NCBI GenBank assembly: GCA_904419495.1
Contig: CAJFRV010000008.1
Location: 1 to 55,332 of the forward strand
DNA: 55,332 nt
Direction of reading: 5' to 3'
DNA from: an uncultured Clostridia bacterium
Lineage (GTDB): Bacteria > Bacillota > Clostridia > TANB77 > CAG-508
In this document: positions 11,289-21,300 of the stretch, piece after piece
Layout: each line of letters opens with the position of its first letter
How positions within the stretch are numbered: the first letter of the stretch is position 1
Position numbers and translations under genes: made by a program
Notes under the pieces: model-generated
The model's input: the letters and a program-made list of their open reading frames with translations, nothing else
What the model was told of the DNA's origin: nothing
Databases searched by the model: none

Positions 11289-12212
11289 ATGATTCAAGAA
11301 ATCTATATTATTGATGATGATGACTCGTCTATTGTTATATTTAGAGAGTTATTTAAAAATGATAAGGACTATAAATTCATTAGTGTAAAATCTGAGCAAA
11401 TTGATATTGCATTGAAAAATATTCCTTCATTGATTATTATTAATGAAGATGCAATTGATAGAGATGTTGTTGGACTTTGTAAACAAATTAGACGAGATGA
11501 GGATAACAAGATAACTCCCGTAATTGTTGTTTCTTCTAATAATGATAAAGAACATAGAATGAAAATTTTAAGAGAATCCATAGAATATTATATAAAGAAA
11601 CCAGTAGATGAAGAATATTTATATTTTACAGTAAAGAATTTAAATAGATTACTTTCAAATAACAGAAGAGTAAGTCCACTTACAGGATTACCGGGAAATG
11701 TTCAAATACACGCAGAATTAAAGAAAAGGATATCAAATGATGAACCATTTTCTGTGTTATATTTAGACCTAGATAATTTCAAAGCATATAACGATGTTTA
11801 TGGATTTGTAAAAGGAGATCAAATAATAGAATTTACTGCAGAAACAATCTTAAGAGGCGTTCATAATAATTTTACGGAGGAAGCTTTTGTTGGACATATT
11901 GGTGGAGATGATTTTGTAGCAATATTGCCATCAACAAATTGTGAAAAAATATGTCAAAATATATTAGCAATGTTTGATGGGCAAGTAAAAAGATTTTTCA
12001 CAGAAAGAGACATAGAAAAAGGATATATAGAGGTAGAGAATAGAAAAGGAATTATAGAACAATTTCCATTAACTTCACTTTCTATTGGTGTAGTGGTTGC
12101 TGATCCGGGAAGATTTCACAATATCCTTGAAATAGGAGAAGTAGGAGCACAAGTAAAGCATGCTGCTAAATCTGTAATGGGTAGTAGTTATGCAGTAGAT
12201 AGAAGAAAATAG
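11289..12212 (+). CDS. Receiver-like domain plus GGDEF-like (GGDDF) protein
   Basis: IDDDDSSIVIF N-terminus, LYLDLDNFKAYNDVYGFVKGDQII, GHIGGDDFVAILP. Confidence 0.88.
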   Translation: MIQEIYIIDDDDSSIVIFRELFKNDKDYKFISVKSEQIDIALKNIPSLIIINEDAIDRDVVGLCKQIRRDEDNKITPVIVVSSNNDKEHRMKILRESIEYYIKKPVDEEYLYFTVKNLNRLLSNNRRVSPLTGLPGNVQIHAELKKRISNDEPFSVLYLDLDNFKAYNDVYGFVKGDQIIEFTAETILRGVHNNFTEEAFVGHIGGDDFVAILPSTNCEKICQNILAMFDGQVKRFFTERDIEKGYIEVENRKGIIEQFPLTSLSIGVVVADPGRFHNILEIGEVGAQVKHAAKSVMGSSYAVDRRK

Positions 12213-12225
12213 ATGTCCAATTGTC

Positions 12226-12336
12226 GGTCAATGGGACGGAAAATGGGTCAATGGGGACGGAGAAGAATGACACAATTTTTCAAAATTGTGTCATTCTTCT
12301 CCGTCCCCATTGACCCATTTTCCGTTTTCATTGACC
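12226..12336. repeat. Long near-perfect inverted repeat (fold-back element) with GGTCAATGGGGACGG arms
   Basis: GGTCAATGGGACGGAAAATGGGTCAATGGGGACGGAGAAGAATGACACAATTTT pairs with AAAATTGTGTCATTCTTCTCCGTCCCCATTGACCCATTTTCCGTTTTCATTGACC. Confidence 0.95.
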
Positions 12337-12408
12337 CATTTTTTTGTTCTAAAAAATCAAAGATGTAATAAACTATGTATGATAATAAATATATTGTAGG
12401 AGTTTATT

Positions 12409-13129
12409 ATGAATAGAAATCAAATAAAAAGAACGATTATATTATTAATGACAATTGCCATTAGCTTTTCATATGCAAGTACAAAACAATACAAAAGAAA
12501 TATTGGAGAAGCTGTTCAAGTAACTTCATTACCAATATCAAATAAAGTAGTCATATTAGATGCTGGCCATGGTACGCCAGATGAACGGAGCAGAAAGTAA
12601 AAATGGTACAACAGAAGCACAAATTAATTTAAAAATCGTTTTAAAAATACAACAATTATTAGAACAATCTGGTTGTACAGTAATTCTTACGAGATCAGAT
12701 GAAAATGCTATATATGATTTAGATTCTAAAACATTAAAACAAAAAAAGATTTCAGATATTCATAATAGAGTTAAAATTGGTAATGAATCTTCAGCGGATA
12801 TATTTGTTTCCATACATTTAAATAAAATATCACAGCAGCAATATTATGGATGGCAGACATTTTTTAATTTAAATAATGAAAAAAGTAAAACTTTGGCAGA
12901 AAAGATACAATCAAATTTGAATGAGGCAATACAAAAAGAAAATAAAAGGATTGCCATGAAATTAAATACAGTATATCTTATGAAACATGTAGAAATACCA
13001 ATTAGTATTGTAGAATGCGGATTTTTATCCAATCCTCAAGAAGAAATACAACTACAAGAGGATGAGTATCAAAATAGGTTAGCTTGGGGAATTTATAATG
13101 GGATTATTAGCTATTTTGAAGAAGTATAA
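12409..13129 (+). CDS. cwlD: N-acetylmuramoyl-L-alanine amidase (CwlD-like), ORF split by a +1 shift at CGG 12586-12588
   Basis: VVILDAGHGTPDE + GAESKNGTTEAQINLKI..., SVEC-type end IPISIVECGFLSNPQEE; 12409-12600 and 12560-13129 are complementary parts of one amidase. Confidence 0.88.
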
Positions 13130-13199
13130 ATAAAAGGAAAGTAATAAATAAAAAAAATAGACATATAATTAAATATCATGACACAAGAGGAGGAAATAT

Positions 13200-13970
13200 A
13201 TGTTTATTGTCTTTAACAAACAAAAAATTTATACATATTGCATATCTATTGTAACCGTTGTTTTATTATTCTGTATAGCAGGTACTATAACAAATGAAAA
13301 GGCAGCTATAACAACCTCCTCTACAAATGAAAAATTATTACCAATATATAATGTACAGACTGAAGAAAATAAAGTAGCACTAACAATGAATTGTGCATGG
13401 AATGCAGAAGATATAGATACTATATTAAAAATATTAGAAGAAAATAATGCTAAGATAACGTTTTTTATGGTAGGAGATTGGATAGATAAATACCCAGAAG
13501 CAGTAAGAAAAATTTGTGATGCAGGTCATGAGATTGGAACACACAGCGACACACATCCACATGTGAATAATTTAAGTTATGAAGAAAATATAAAAGAAAT
13601 TGAAAAAAGTAATGACAAAATTGAAAAAATTACGGGAACTAGGACAAATTTATATAGAACACCTTATGGAGAATACAATACAACAGTAATAAAGGCAGCA
13701 CAGGATAAAGGATATTATACCATACAGTGGAGTTTGGATACTTTAGATTATACAGGAATTACTGGAGACGAAATGTGGAATCGAATAAAAGATAAAATAG
13801 GTTCAGGAGATATTATATTAATGCATAATGGAACAGAACATACAGCAGATAGCTTAGGAATGCTATTGCAAAATATTAAGAAAAAAGGATTAGAAGTTGT
13901 AAAAGTATCAGAATTAATTTATAAAGACAATTATCAAATAGATATAAAAGGGACACAAATAAAAAATTAA
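13200..13970 (+). CDS. Polysaccharide deacetylase (NodB domain)
   Basis: ALTMNCAWNAEDIDTILKILEENNAKITFFMVGDWIDKYPE, HEIGTHSDTHPHVNNLS, YRTPYGEYN. Confidence 0.93.
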   Translation: MFIVFNKQKIYTYCISIVTVVLLFCIAGTITNEKAAITTSSTNEKLLPIYNVQTEENKVALTMNCAWNAEDIDTILKILEENNAKITFFMVGDWIDKYPEAVRKICDAGHEIGTHSDTHPHVNNLSYEENIKEIEKSNDKIEKITGTRTNLYRTPYGEYNTTVIKAAQDKGYYTIQWSLDTLDYTGITGDEMWNRIKDKIGSGDIILMHNGTEHTADSLGMLLQNIKKKGLEVVKVSELIYKDNYQIDIKGTQIKN

Positions 13971-13971
13971 T

Positions 13972-14526
13972 ATGTATAAAATTGGAAATATAGGGAAGAA
14001 TAAATATAGATTTTTTAGGAGATATAAGGAAATGCATTTTATTGGTATTTTTTCAAATTATTTAGAATTTGAAATAATAAAAGAAAATATAGAAAACCAT
14101 ATAAAACAAAAAAATTTACAACTTATTCATATAACTTCTGGAAATATAGACAATATGAAAAACATAGTATTTGAAACAATATTATTATGTGATAAGACTA
14201 ATATAAAAGAAGCACAAAAAGATATATTAAATAAAATATGTAGTAATTGCAAGTATATCATTATGAATGCAGATGTATTTGGTAATACAAAAATAATAAA
14301 CAAGAAGATGAGTAATTGTATAACATATGGATTAAATCAAAAATCGACAATAACAGTTTCTAGTATTCAAGAAGACAAAGCTATCATATATGTACAAAGA
14401 AATCTAAAAAATATAGAAGAAAAAGAAATTGAAATGGGAGAAACAAGTATAGATTTAAAGGATAAAAAACAAATTTCTATCGAAGCAATTCTAGCAATAT
14501 TTTCAATTTTTCTTATATACAACTAG
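13972..14526 (+). CDS. Hypothetical protein
   Basis: Intact ORF directly downstream of the deacetylase; start may be 14032. Confidence 0.5.
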   Translation: MYKIGNIGKNKYRFFRRYKEMHFIGIFSNYLEFEIIKENIENHIKQKNLQLIHITSGNIDNMKNIVFETILLCDKTNIKEAQKDILNKICSNCKYIIMNADVFGNTKIINKKMSNCITYGLNQKSTITVSSIQEDKAIIYVQRNLKNIEEKEIEMGETSIDLKDKKQISIEAILAIFSIFLIYN

Positions 14527-14679
14527 AAAAATCATTGAAAAATAAGGTTTTTTTACAAAAATATTACAATTTTAACTTTTTATGTAGACAAAACCCTGAA
14601 AATGTTGTATAATAAGAAATGTAAGTTAATGCCAATAAAAAAATACAATCGATAAATAAAATTTAAGGAGGAAAATAAA

Positions 14680-15384
14680 TTGGATACAAATTATTTAGAA
14701 AACAACTATTTAACATTAGTTGGAAAAGTTACAGGAGAAAAAAAATTTAGTCATGAAATTTATGGAGAAAGATTTTATATTTTTAATTTAGAAATCCCTC
14801 GTTTAAGTGGGGTATCAGATCTTATACCAATCACAATTTCAGAAAGACTAATTAGTGAAGATACATTAACTGAAGGACAAAAATTATTAGTAAAAGGACA
14901 ATTTAGATCATATAATAGTTATGAAAGCGAAAAAAATAGGTTAATCTTAACTGTATTTGCTAAAGATGTTAAAGTCATATCTGAGGAAGAACAAAGTGAA
15001 GAAGAAAATGAAATAACTAGAAAAGATGTTATAACAAATGAGGTAGTTTTAGTTGGATATATTTGTAAAAAACCAATCTATAGACAAACACCATTTGGTA
15101 GAGAAATAGCAGATATCTTACTTGCCGTGAATAGAGCATATAATAAATCAGACTATATTCCATGTATTGCATGGGGAAGAAATGCAAGATTTTGTCAAAA
15201 CCTTGAAGTAGGTGCTCAAATAAAATTAGTAGGTAGAGTACAATCAAGAACATACGAAAAGAAACATGAAGATGGAAGCGTTGAAACAAGAGTAGCTTAT
15301 GAAGTTTCTGTAGGAAGTTTAGAAGTTATTGAAGAAAATGATAACGAAACTACTATTGAAACAGAAAATCAAGAGGCTGTCTAA
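14680..15384 (+). CDS. Protein with two tandem SSB-like OB-fold domains
   Basis: NNYLTLVGKVTGEKKFSHEIYGERFYIFNLEIPR and NEVVLVGYICKKPIYRQTPFGREIADILLAVNR...YIPCIAWGRNARFCQNLEVGAQIKLVGRVQSR; TTG start after AGGAGG. Confidence 0.85.
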   Translation: MDTNYLENNYLTLVGKVTGEKKFSHEIYGERFYIFNLEIPRLSGVSDLIPITISERLISEDTLTEGQKLLVKGQFRSYNSYESEKNRLILTVFAKDVKVISEEEQSEEENEITRKDVITNEVVLVGYICKKPIYRQTPFGREIADILLAVNRAYNKSDYIPCIAWGRNARFCQNLEVGAQIKLVGRVQSRTYEKKHEDGSVETRVAYEVSVGSLEVIEENDNETTIETENQEAV

Positions 15385-15471
15385 GATATAAATAGCAATG
15401 AAAAAAGAAACTGACCTGACTAGCAAGCAAGGATTGCAGTCAGTGCCCAGAACCTTATTATATTTGATAAT

Positions 15472-15510
15472 AAAAAGTTTGAAAGGTCTAGTCTTTTCAA
15501 ACTTTTTTTG
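15472..15510 (+). terminator. Rho-independent terminator
   Basis: AAAAAGTTTGAAAGGTCTAGTCTTTTCAAACTTTTTTT. Confidence 0.85.
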
Positions 15511-15579
15511 ATATAATCCATTTTGAAAATAAATATTTTTTAGTTTGAATAATAATAAGCAAATTTGTGGAGGATAAAA

Positions 15580-17271
15580 ATGTTTAAACGAGAAGAAAAA
15601 AATAAGAAAAGTGAAAATAAAAAGGGAATATTGCAATCTAAATGGATGTTTGGAATTATAGCAATCATATTAATTGCTATATTTTGTGTTGCTATGACAC
15701 CAGTAACATTGCAAAATGATACATTTTATACCATAAAAATAGGGGAACAAATAACGAAAACAGGAATTGATATGCAAGATCATTTTTCATGGCATGAAGA
15801 CTTGGAATATACTTATCCACATTGGCTATATGATTTAATAACGTACGAAATTTATTCTAACTTTGGTATGGATGGAATTTATATAACAACTTGTATATTG
15901 GCTGCCATTTTAGGAATTTCTTTATATATGGTAAATACTAAAATAACTAAGAATCAAATTATTTCATTTATATTAACAGTTTTAGTGATATATGTATTAA
16001 GAGATTATATTGCAGCAAGAGCACAGTTAGTTACTTTTATTTTATTTGTTTGGATTATCTATTCAATAGAGATGTTTCTAAAAAGCAGAAAAATTAGATA
16101 TGCTGTTGGACTAATTGTAATTTCAACATTAATTGCAAATTTACATGTAGCGGTTTGGCCATTTATATTTGTTTTATTTTTACCATATATAGCAGAATAT
16201 ATATTATCAATATTAGCAGAAATAGTTATTTATAGAAAATTAAAAATAAGTATATTAAAATTAGAAATTAGTATATTAACAAAATTAGGAAAAAATGTTG
16301 ATAAAAAAGTAGAATTAGAAAAAGAACTACAAGATATAATTGCTAAAAATCAAAAAGTAAGAATAAAAAGAGAAGAAGATTTAAAAAATCCATATAAAAT
16401 AAAATTAACAAAAAATTCTAATGTAAAATGGCTAATATTAGTAATGGTTATATGTGCATTTACAGGATTATTAACACCACTAGGAGATACACCATATACT
16501 TACTTATATAAAACAATGCAAGGAAATACAACCCAAAATATTAATGAACACTTACCAATGACAATTGTAGATGAAACTGAAGCATTATCAGCAATTGTTC
16601 TAATCTTAGCAATTTTAACTTTTACAAAAACGAAAATTAAATTAAGTGATTTATTTATGATAGGCGGACTATGTTATTTAATGCTGGCGTCTAAAAGACA
16701 AATTACTATGTTTTGTATTATTGGTGTATTAGTAGTAAATAAAATGATATGTGCACTGATTGAATTATATACAAAAAATGGATTAGAAAGAACATTTAAA
16801 TGGGCTACTACAAAACTAGCCTACATAGTAATGATTGGTATTATGTTAGGTTTAAGTTATCATTTTTATGAACCAAAACAAAATGATAAATATATAGATG
16901 CAAGTGATTATCCAGTACAAGCCTGTGATTATATTTTAGAAAATATAGATCTAACGACTGCTAGGTTTTATAATGAATATAATTATGGAAGTTATTTGAT
17001 ATATAGAGGAATTCCTGTTTTCATTGATTCTAGAGCTGATTTATATGCACCAGAATTTAGTGGAAAAAAAGATGATATTTTTATGGATTTTATAAATACA
17101 TCTAGCATAGGAACATTTTATGAAGATACATTCAAAAAGTATGATATTACACATGTTATCACATATAAAAATTCTAAAGTTAATATGATTATTACAGAAA
17201 CGAAAGATCCGAATTATAAAAAATTATATGATGATAAATATTTTGTAGTATACGAAAGATTAAATGTATAA
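15580..17271 (+). CDS. Polytopic membrane protein, unknown function
   Basis: Multiple hydrophobic segments; SD TGGAGG before ATG 15580. Confidence 0.7.
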   Translation: MFKREEKNKKSENKKGILQSKWMFGIIAIILIAIFCVAMTPVTLQNDTFYTIKIGEQITKTGIDMQDHFSWHEDLEYTYPHWLYDLITYEIYSNFGMDGIYITTCILAAILGISLYMVNTKITKNQIISFILTVLVIYVLRDYIAARAQLVTFILFVWIIYSIEMFLKSRKIRYAVGLIVISTLIANLHVAVWPFIFVLFLPYIAEYILSILAEIVIYRKLKISILKLEISILTKLGKNVDKKVELEKELQDIIAKNQKVRIKREEDLKNPYKIKLTKNSNVKWLILVMVICAFTGLLTPLGDTPYTYLYKTMQGNTTQNINEHLPMTIVDETEALSAIVLILAILTFTKTKIKLSDLFMIGGLCYLMLASKRQITMFCIIGVLVVNKMICALIELYTKNGLERTFKWATTKLAYIVMIGIMLGLSYHFYEPKQNDKYIDASDYPVQACDYILENIDLTTARFYNEYNYGSYLIYRGIPVFIDSRADLYAPEFSGKKDDIFMDFINTSSIGTFYEDTFKKYDITHVITYKNSKVNMIITETKDPNYKKLYDDKYFVVYERLNV

Positions 17272-17289
17272 AAGATAAAAGAGGTATTT

Positions 17290-17790
17290 ATGAGAAAAGA
17301 AGAAAAGAAAAAATTAAAAAAACTCTATTTTATAATAGGTATTATCATATTTTTCATTATATTTGTAGATCAATTAACAAAAGTATTGGTAATACATTAT
17401 GGAGAGATAACGATAATTTCTAATTCATTGATATTAAAAGCAAATGAATTAAATAATGGAATATATGATGAAACATCAAGGGCTGTCACGATATTAACAA
17501 ATTTGGTAATTGTATTTATCATATTTGGAATTATAAAAAGTAATAACCAATTTGTAACCAATAAAACAAAAATATTATTAAGTTTTGCTTTAGCAGGTGG
17601 AATTAGCAATATTATTGATAGAATTTGTAGAGGTGGCGTGGTAGAATATATTCATATTACAAATTTTCCAGCATTTAATATTGCAGATATTTGTATTGCA
17701 ATTGGTTGGATATCTTTTGTAGCTATATTTGCAGCTTTTTCTGCAAAAGAATTGACTCATAAAAAACAAATAAAGGAAAAAAATAAATAG
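17290..17790 (+). CDS. lspA: Lipoprotein signal peptidase (SPase II)
   Basis: VDQLTKVLVI, LAGGISNIIDRICRGGVVEYIHI, FPAFNIADICIAIG catalytic-Asp motifs. Confidence 0.9.
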   Translation: MRKEEKKKLKKLYFIIGIIIFFIIFVDQLTKVLVIHYGEITIISNSLILKANELNNGIYDETSRAVTILTNLVIVFIIFGIIKSNNQFVTNKTKILLSFALAGGISNIIDRICRGGVVEYIHITNFPAFNIADICIAIGWISFVAIFAAFSAKELTHKKQIKEKNK

Positions 17791-17835
17791 AATTCACTGA
17801 TAATTATAAAATTTATATAGAAAGGATTACTATAA

Positions 17836-18747
17836 ATGAAGTTTTTGGAAGTAGAAAGTGATGGTAAAAGAATTGATGCCTATTTATCAGAAAAGCTAGA
17901 AGATATGTCAAGAGTCACTGTACAAAGACTGTTATCAAATGGAAAAATACTAGTAAATCATAAAATAGTAAAGTCTTCATATAAAGTGCAAGAAGGAGAT
18001 AAAATTCAAATAGAAGAGGAAATACCAGTAGAAATATCATTAAAAGCGCAAAACATTCCATTAGAGGTTATTTACGAAGATAAAGATATCATTGTTGTGA
18101 ATAAACCAAAAGGAATGGTAGTTCATCCTGCTAATGGAAATCCAGATGGGACTTTGGTAAATGCGATTATGGCAATGTGTAAAGGATCTTTATCAGGTAT
18201 TGGAGGAGAAATTAGACCGGGAATTGTTCATAGATTGGATAAAGATACTTCAGGAATTATTGTTGTTGCTAAAAATGATAAAGCACACATAAATCTAAGT
18301 GAACAAATAAAAGAGCATAGAGTGAAGAAAACATATATTGCCTTGGTAAGAGGAATTGTGAAAGAAAACGAAGCAACTATTAATATGCCAATTGGAAGAA
18401 GTGAAAAAGATAGAAAAAAAATGGCAGTTACGAAAAAAGGAAAAGAAGCCATTACGCATTTCAGAGTATTAGAAAGGTATGATAAATATACTTTACTACA
18501 GGTAAATATTGAGACGGGAAGAACTCATCAAATAAGAGTTCACTTATCTCAAATTGGATATCCTATTGTGGGAGACGAAGTATATTCTAATGGAAAAAAT
18601 GAATGGAACATAAAAGGACAATGTTTACATGCCAAAAGTTTAGAATTTACACATCCTATAACAGGGGAGAAAATGTACTTAGAAGCTAGATTACCAGAAT
18701 ATTTTGAAAATATGTTAGAGGATTTGGAAAAAAGAAAAAGAATTTAA
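17836..18747 (+). CDS. rluD: RluA/RluD-family pseudouridine synthase
   Basis: S4 domain then VVNKPKGMVVHPA, PGIVHRLDKDTSGIIVVAKND, GRTHQIRVHLSQIGYPIVGDEVY. Confidence 0.95.
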   Translation: MKFLEVESDGKRIDAYLSEKLEDMSRVTVQRLLSNGKILVNHKIVKSSYKVQEGDKIQIEEEIPVEISLKAQNIPLEVIYEDKDIIVVNKPKGMVVHPANGNPDGTLVNAIMAMCKGSLSGIGGEIRPGIVHRLDKDTSGIIVVAKNDKAHINLSEQIKEHRVKKTYIALVRGIVKENEATINMPIGRSEKDRKKMAVTKKGKEAITHFRVLERYDKYTLLQVNIETGRTHQIRVHLSQIGYPIVGDEVYSNGKNEWNIKGQCLHAKSLEFTHPITGEKMYLEARLPEYFENMLEDLEKRKRI

Positions 18748-18783
18748 GAAGTGTAAAATAATCTATGAAAAGGGAGAAGAGAA

Positions 18784-19680
18784 ATGCGAGAAATGATAGA
18801 GAATAAAAAACAAAGCATGTCACAAACTCCAGATAACAATATAGAAGTTGCAAGAGAAAAATATTTATACCCCGTATTAGAAGTATTGGATAAAAAAAAT
18901 ATAAGAGGTGTAAGATTACTAAAAAAGGGAAATCAGGTGATGCTTTTAATAGATAAAAGCAAACTAAATAGTATGAATATAAAAATATTAAATACTATGA
19001 ATATGATATATCCAAATCATGTAGTTTGTATTCATAATATAAGGAATCCATTTGATTATGAAGAATTATATGAAGACAATAATGCTAAAGAAAATAAGAA
19101 GATACGACCATTTCAAGTATTTGGAAAATATTGGACAACAGATATGAATAGTTATTATGAGTACTATAGAGTTTACCCATTTGCTGGTATAGAGTTAGAT
19201 ATTAGAAAATTGTCACAATTCATGCAATTAGGATATTTTTTAGAATTTGTAAATATATTTCAAACACAAAATCCATTAGAACAAGAAGAAATACAAATAA
19301 AAAAGGGTGTAGAGGTATATTCTCCAGAAACTTTAAGAAGGTATGATGAATATATAAAACAAGGATGCCCTGATAAGCAACCATTAACTATCTTGGTAGA
19401 ATATAATGAGGATATTGAAGATGACATATCTGGTGGTCTAGAATTAAAAGGAGATCCATATTTTAATAGAATAGCCATAATAAATTTTAATGGAAAAGAA
19501 GGAATTATACATGATTTTACGATGAAACTTTCACAAAATAGAATGGAAGAAAATGTAAAAAGATATATTGCAAGTAAACAGAAACAGCATGAGAATACAC
19601 ATAATATCCCAGAAAATAATACACCTAAAATATCTAGAACACCAGAAGTACCACCACTATCTGGAGTAGCAGAATTGTAA
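18784..19680 (+). CDS. Hypothetical protein (298 aa)
   Basis: Intact ORF between two pseudouridine synthase genes, SD AAAGGGAG. Confidence 0.55.
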   Translation: MREMIENKKQSMSQTPDNNIEVAREKYLYPVLEVLDKKNIRGVRLLKKGNQVMLLIDKSKLNSMNIKILNTMNMIYPNHVVCIHNIRNPFDYEELYEDNNAKENKKIRPFQVFGKYWTTDMNSYYEYYRVYPFAGIELDIRKLSQFMQLGYFLEFVNIFQTQNPLEQEEIQIKKGVEVYSPETLRRYDEYIKQGCPDKQPLTILVEYNEDIEDDISGGLELKGDPYFNRIAIINFNGKEGIIHDFTMKLSQNRMEENVKRYIASKQKQHENTHNIPENNTPKISRTPEVPPLSGVAEL

Positions 19681-19702
19681 TAAAAGCGAAAGGAGAAACA
19701 TT

Positions 19703-20422
19703 TTGGAAGAAATACGATTACAAAAATATTTGGCAGAAGCAGGAATTGCTTCAAGAAGAAAAGCAGAAGAACTAATATTACAAGGGAAAGTTCAGGTAAA
19801 TGGAAAAGTTATAACAGAATTAGGAACAAAAGTACAGATTGAAAAAGATCAAGTAACATATAATGACAAAATTGTGAAGATAGAAAATAAGAAAGTATAT
19901 ATTTTACTAAATAAGCCTATAGGATATGTGACAACTGTAAAAGATCAATTCCATCGTGATTCAGTACTGGATTTGGTAAAAGTAAGAGAGAGATTAGTAC
20001 CAGTTGGAAGGTTAGATATGTATACATCAGGAGCTCTAATTCTTACAAATGATGGAGATTTCGTATATAAAGTGACACATCCAAAGCATGAAATTAATAA
20101 AACATATACAGTTACTTTACATGGAATTGTGAATAAAGAAAAGGTAGAACAGTTAAGAAAAGGTGTAGATATTGGAGGATATATTACTAAATCTGCTAAA
20201 GTCAAAATTTTAAAAACTGATGAAGAAAAGCAAATAACCAGATTAGAAATTGTCATACATGAAGGAAAAAATAGACAAGTACGAAAGATGTGTGAAGCAA
20301 TTGGACATAAAGTTCTAGCATTACATAGAAGTGCTATTGCAGGAATTGGTGTAAAAGATCTAGAACTCGGAAAATGGAGATATTTGTCAAAAGAGGAAGT
20401 AAAAAAAATAGTATCTTATTAA
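19703..20422 (+). CDS. rluB: RsuA/RluB-family pseudouridine synthase
   Basis: RLQKYLAEAGIASRRKAEELI, LLNKPIGYVTTVKDQ, VGRLDMYTSGALILTNDGDF, EGKNRQVRKM; TTG start. Confidence 0.94.
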   Translation: MEEIRLQKYLAEAGIASRRKAEELILQGKVQVNGKVITELGTKVQIEKDQVTYNDKIVKIENKKVYILLNKPIGYVTTVKDQFHRDSVLDLVKVRERLVPVGRLDMYTSGALILTNDGDFVYKVTHPKHEINKTYTVTLHGIVNKEKVEQLRKGVDIGGYITKSAKVKILKTDEEKQITRLEIVIHEGKNRQVRKMCEAIGHKVLALHRSAIAGIGVKDLELGKWRYLSKEEVKKIVSY

Positions 20423-20448
20423 AACACAAGAACCCCTTGTGTTTTTTT
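20423..20448 (+). terminator. Terminator after rluB
   Basis: ACACAAGAACCCCTTGTGTTTTTTT. Confidence 0.8.
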
Positions 20449-20566
20449 GCATTTTATGGTTTAATGTAGATGATTTTAATTTATATATTTTATTCAATGT
20501 TTTAATCACAAAATTTATTATCAAAAGTTTCCAAAAAGAATTTTAGAAATTGCTTTAAACAAGGAG

Positions 20567-21199
20567 GTGATAAATGTAGCATATCATTTTACCTATAAAA
20601 ATTATATTACATGTATCCATAATATAAAACAAAAAGATTATCTAGACCTAAAAGAGGAAAGTGAAAAATATACAATTTTATTAGGAAATAACATAGAAAC
20701 ACAATACAAATGTATAATAGAATACTTATTTAAAGACCAAGAAAGAATTTGTAAATTAATTAATTGCATTTCAAATTGTCAAGAAAAGATAAAAAAAGAA
20801 AATTTGAAATGTATAGAATTTGTTAGAAAGAAAAAAGGAATAAAAATTGTATATAAATATAGTAATAAACATATTTTTTATGTAATTATATATCAGCAAG
20901 AAATTTCTTCACACTTACCATATTACATATTACAAGACTGCATAAAAATTATTCAGAATTATAAAGAAGAAAATATGAAAGATATTATCATTATTCCTAT
21001 TGTGATATATGTAAAAGAAAATATATACTGTCATGATGTAGCAAAAAAACATTATTTTGAAATGACAACATATGATGATCATATATTAGAATTGAAATAT
21101 AACTTAATACATTTATTAAAAATTTTAAATATATCTAGATTAAGAAATACAATTTTAGAAGAACTAATCTGGATAGAGGGAATAAAACAAAGTATTTAA
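20567..21199 (+). CDS. Hypothetical protein, weakly reminiscent of Rpn/PD-(D/E)XK nuclease-like proteins
   Basis: Intact ORF; IIIPIVIYVKE segment; followed by terminator; start uncertain (perfect SD is followed by ATGTAG out of frame). Confidence 0.4.
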   Translation: MINVAYHFTYKNYITCIHNIKQKDYLDLKEESEKYTILLGNNIETQYKCIIEYLFKDQERICKLINCISNCQEKIKKENLKCIEFVRKKKGIKIVYKYSNKHIFYVIIYQQEISSHLPYYILQDCIKIIQNYKEENMKDIIIIPIVIYVKENIYCHDVAKKHYFEMTTYDDHILELKYNLIHLLKILNISRLRNTILEELIWIEGIKQSI

Positions 21200-21204
21200 G
21201 AAAA

Positions 21205-21241
21205 TAGAGATGTGAAAATAAAGCACATCTCTATTTCTTTT
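21205..21241 (+). terminator. Terminator
   Basis: AGAGATGTGAAAATAAAGCACATCTCTATTTCTTTT. Confidence 0.75.
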
Positions 21242-21300
21242 ACATAAAATATAGTAAACGACAAAATCAAACACAAAATATTAGAAGGGAATGAAATGAG

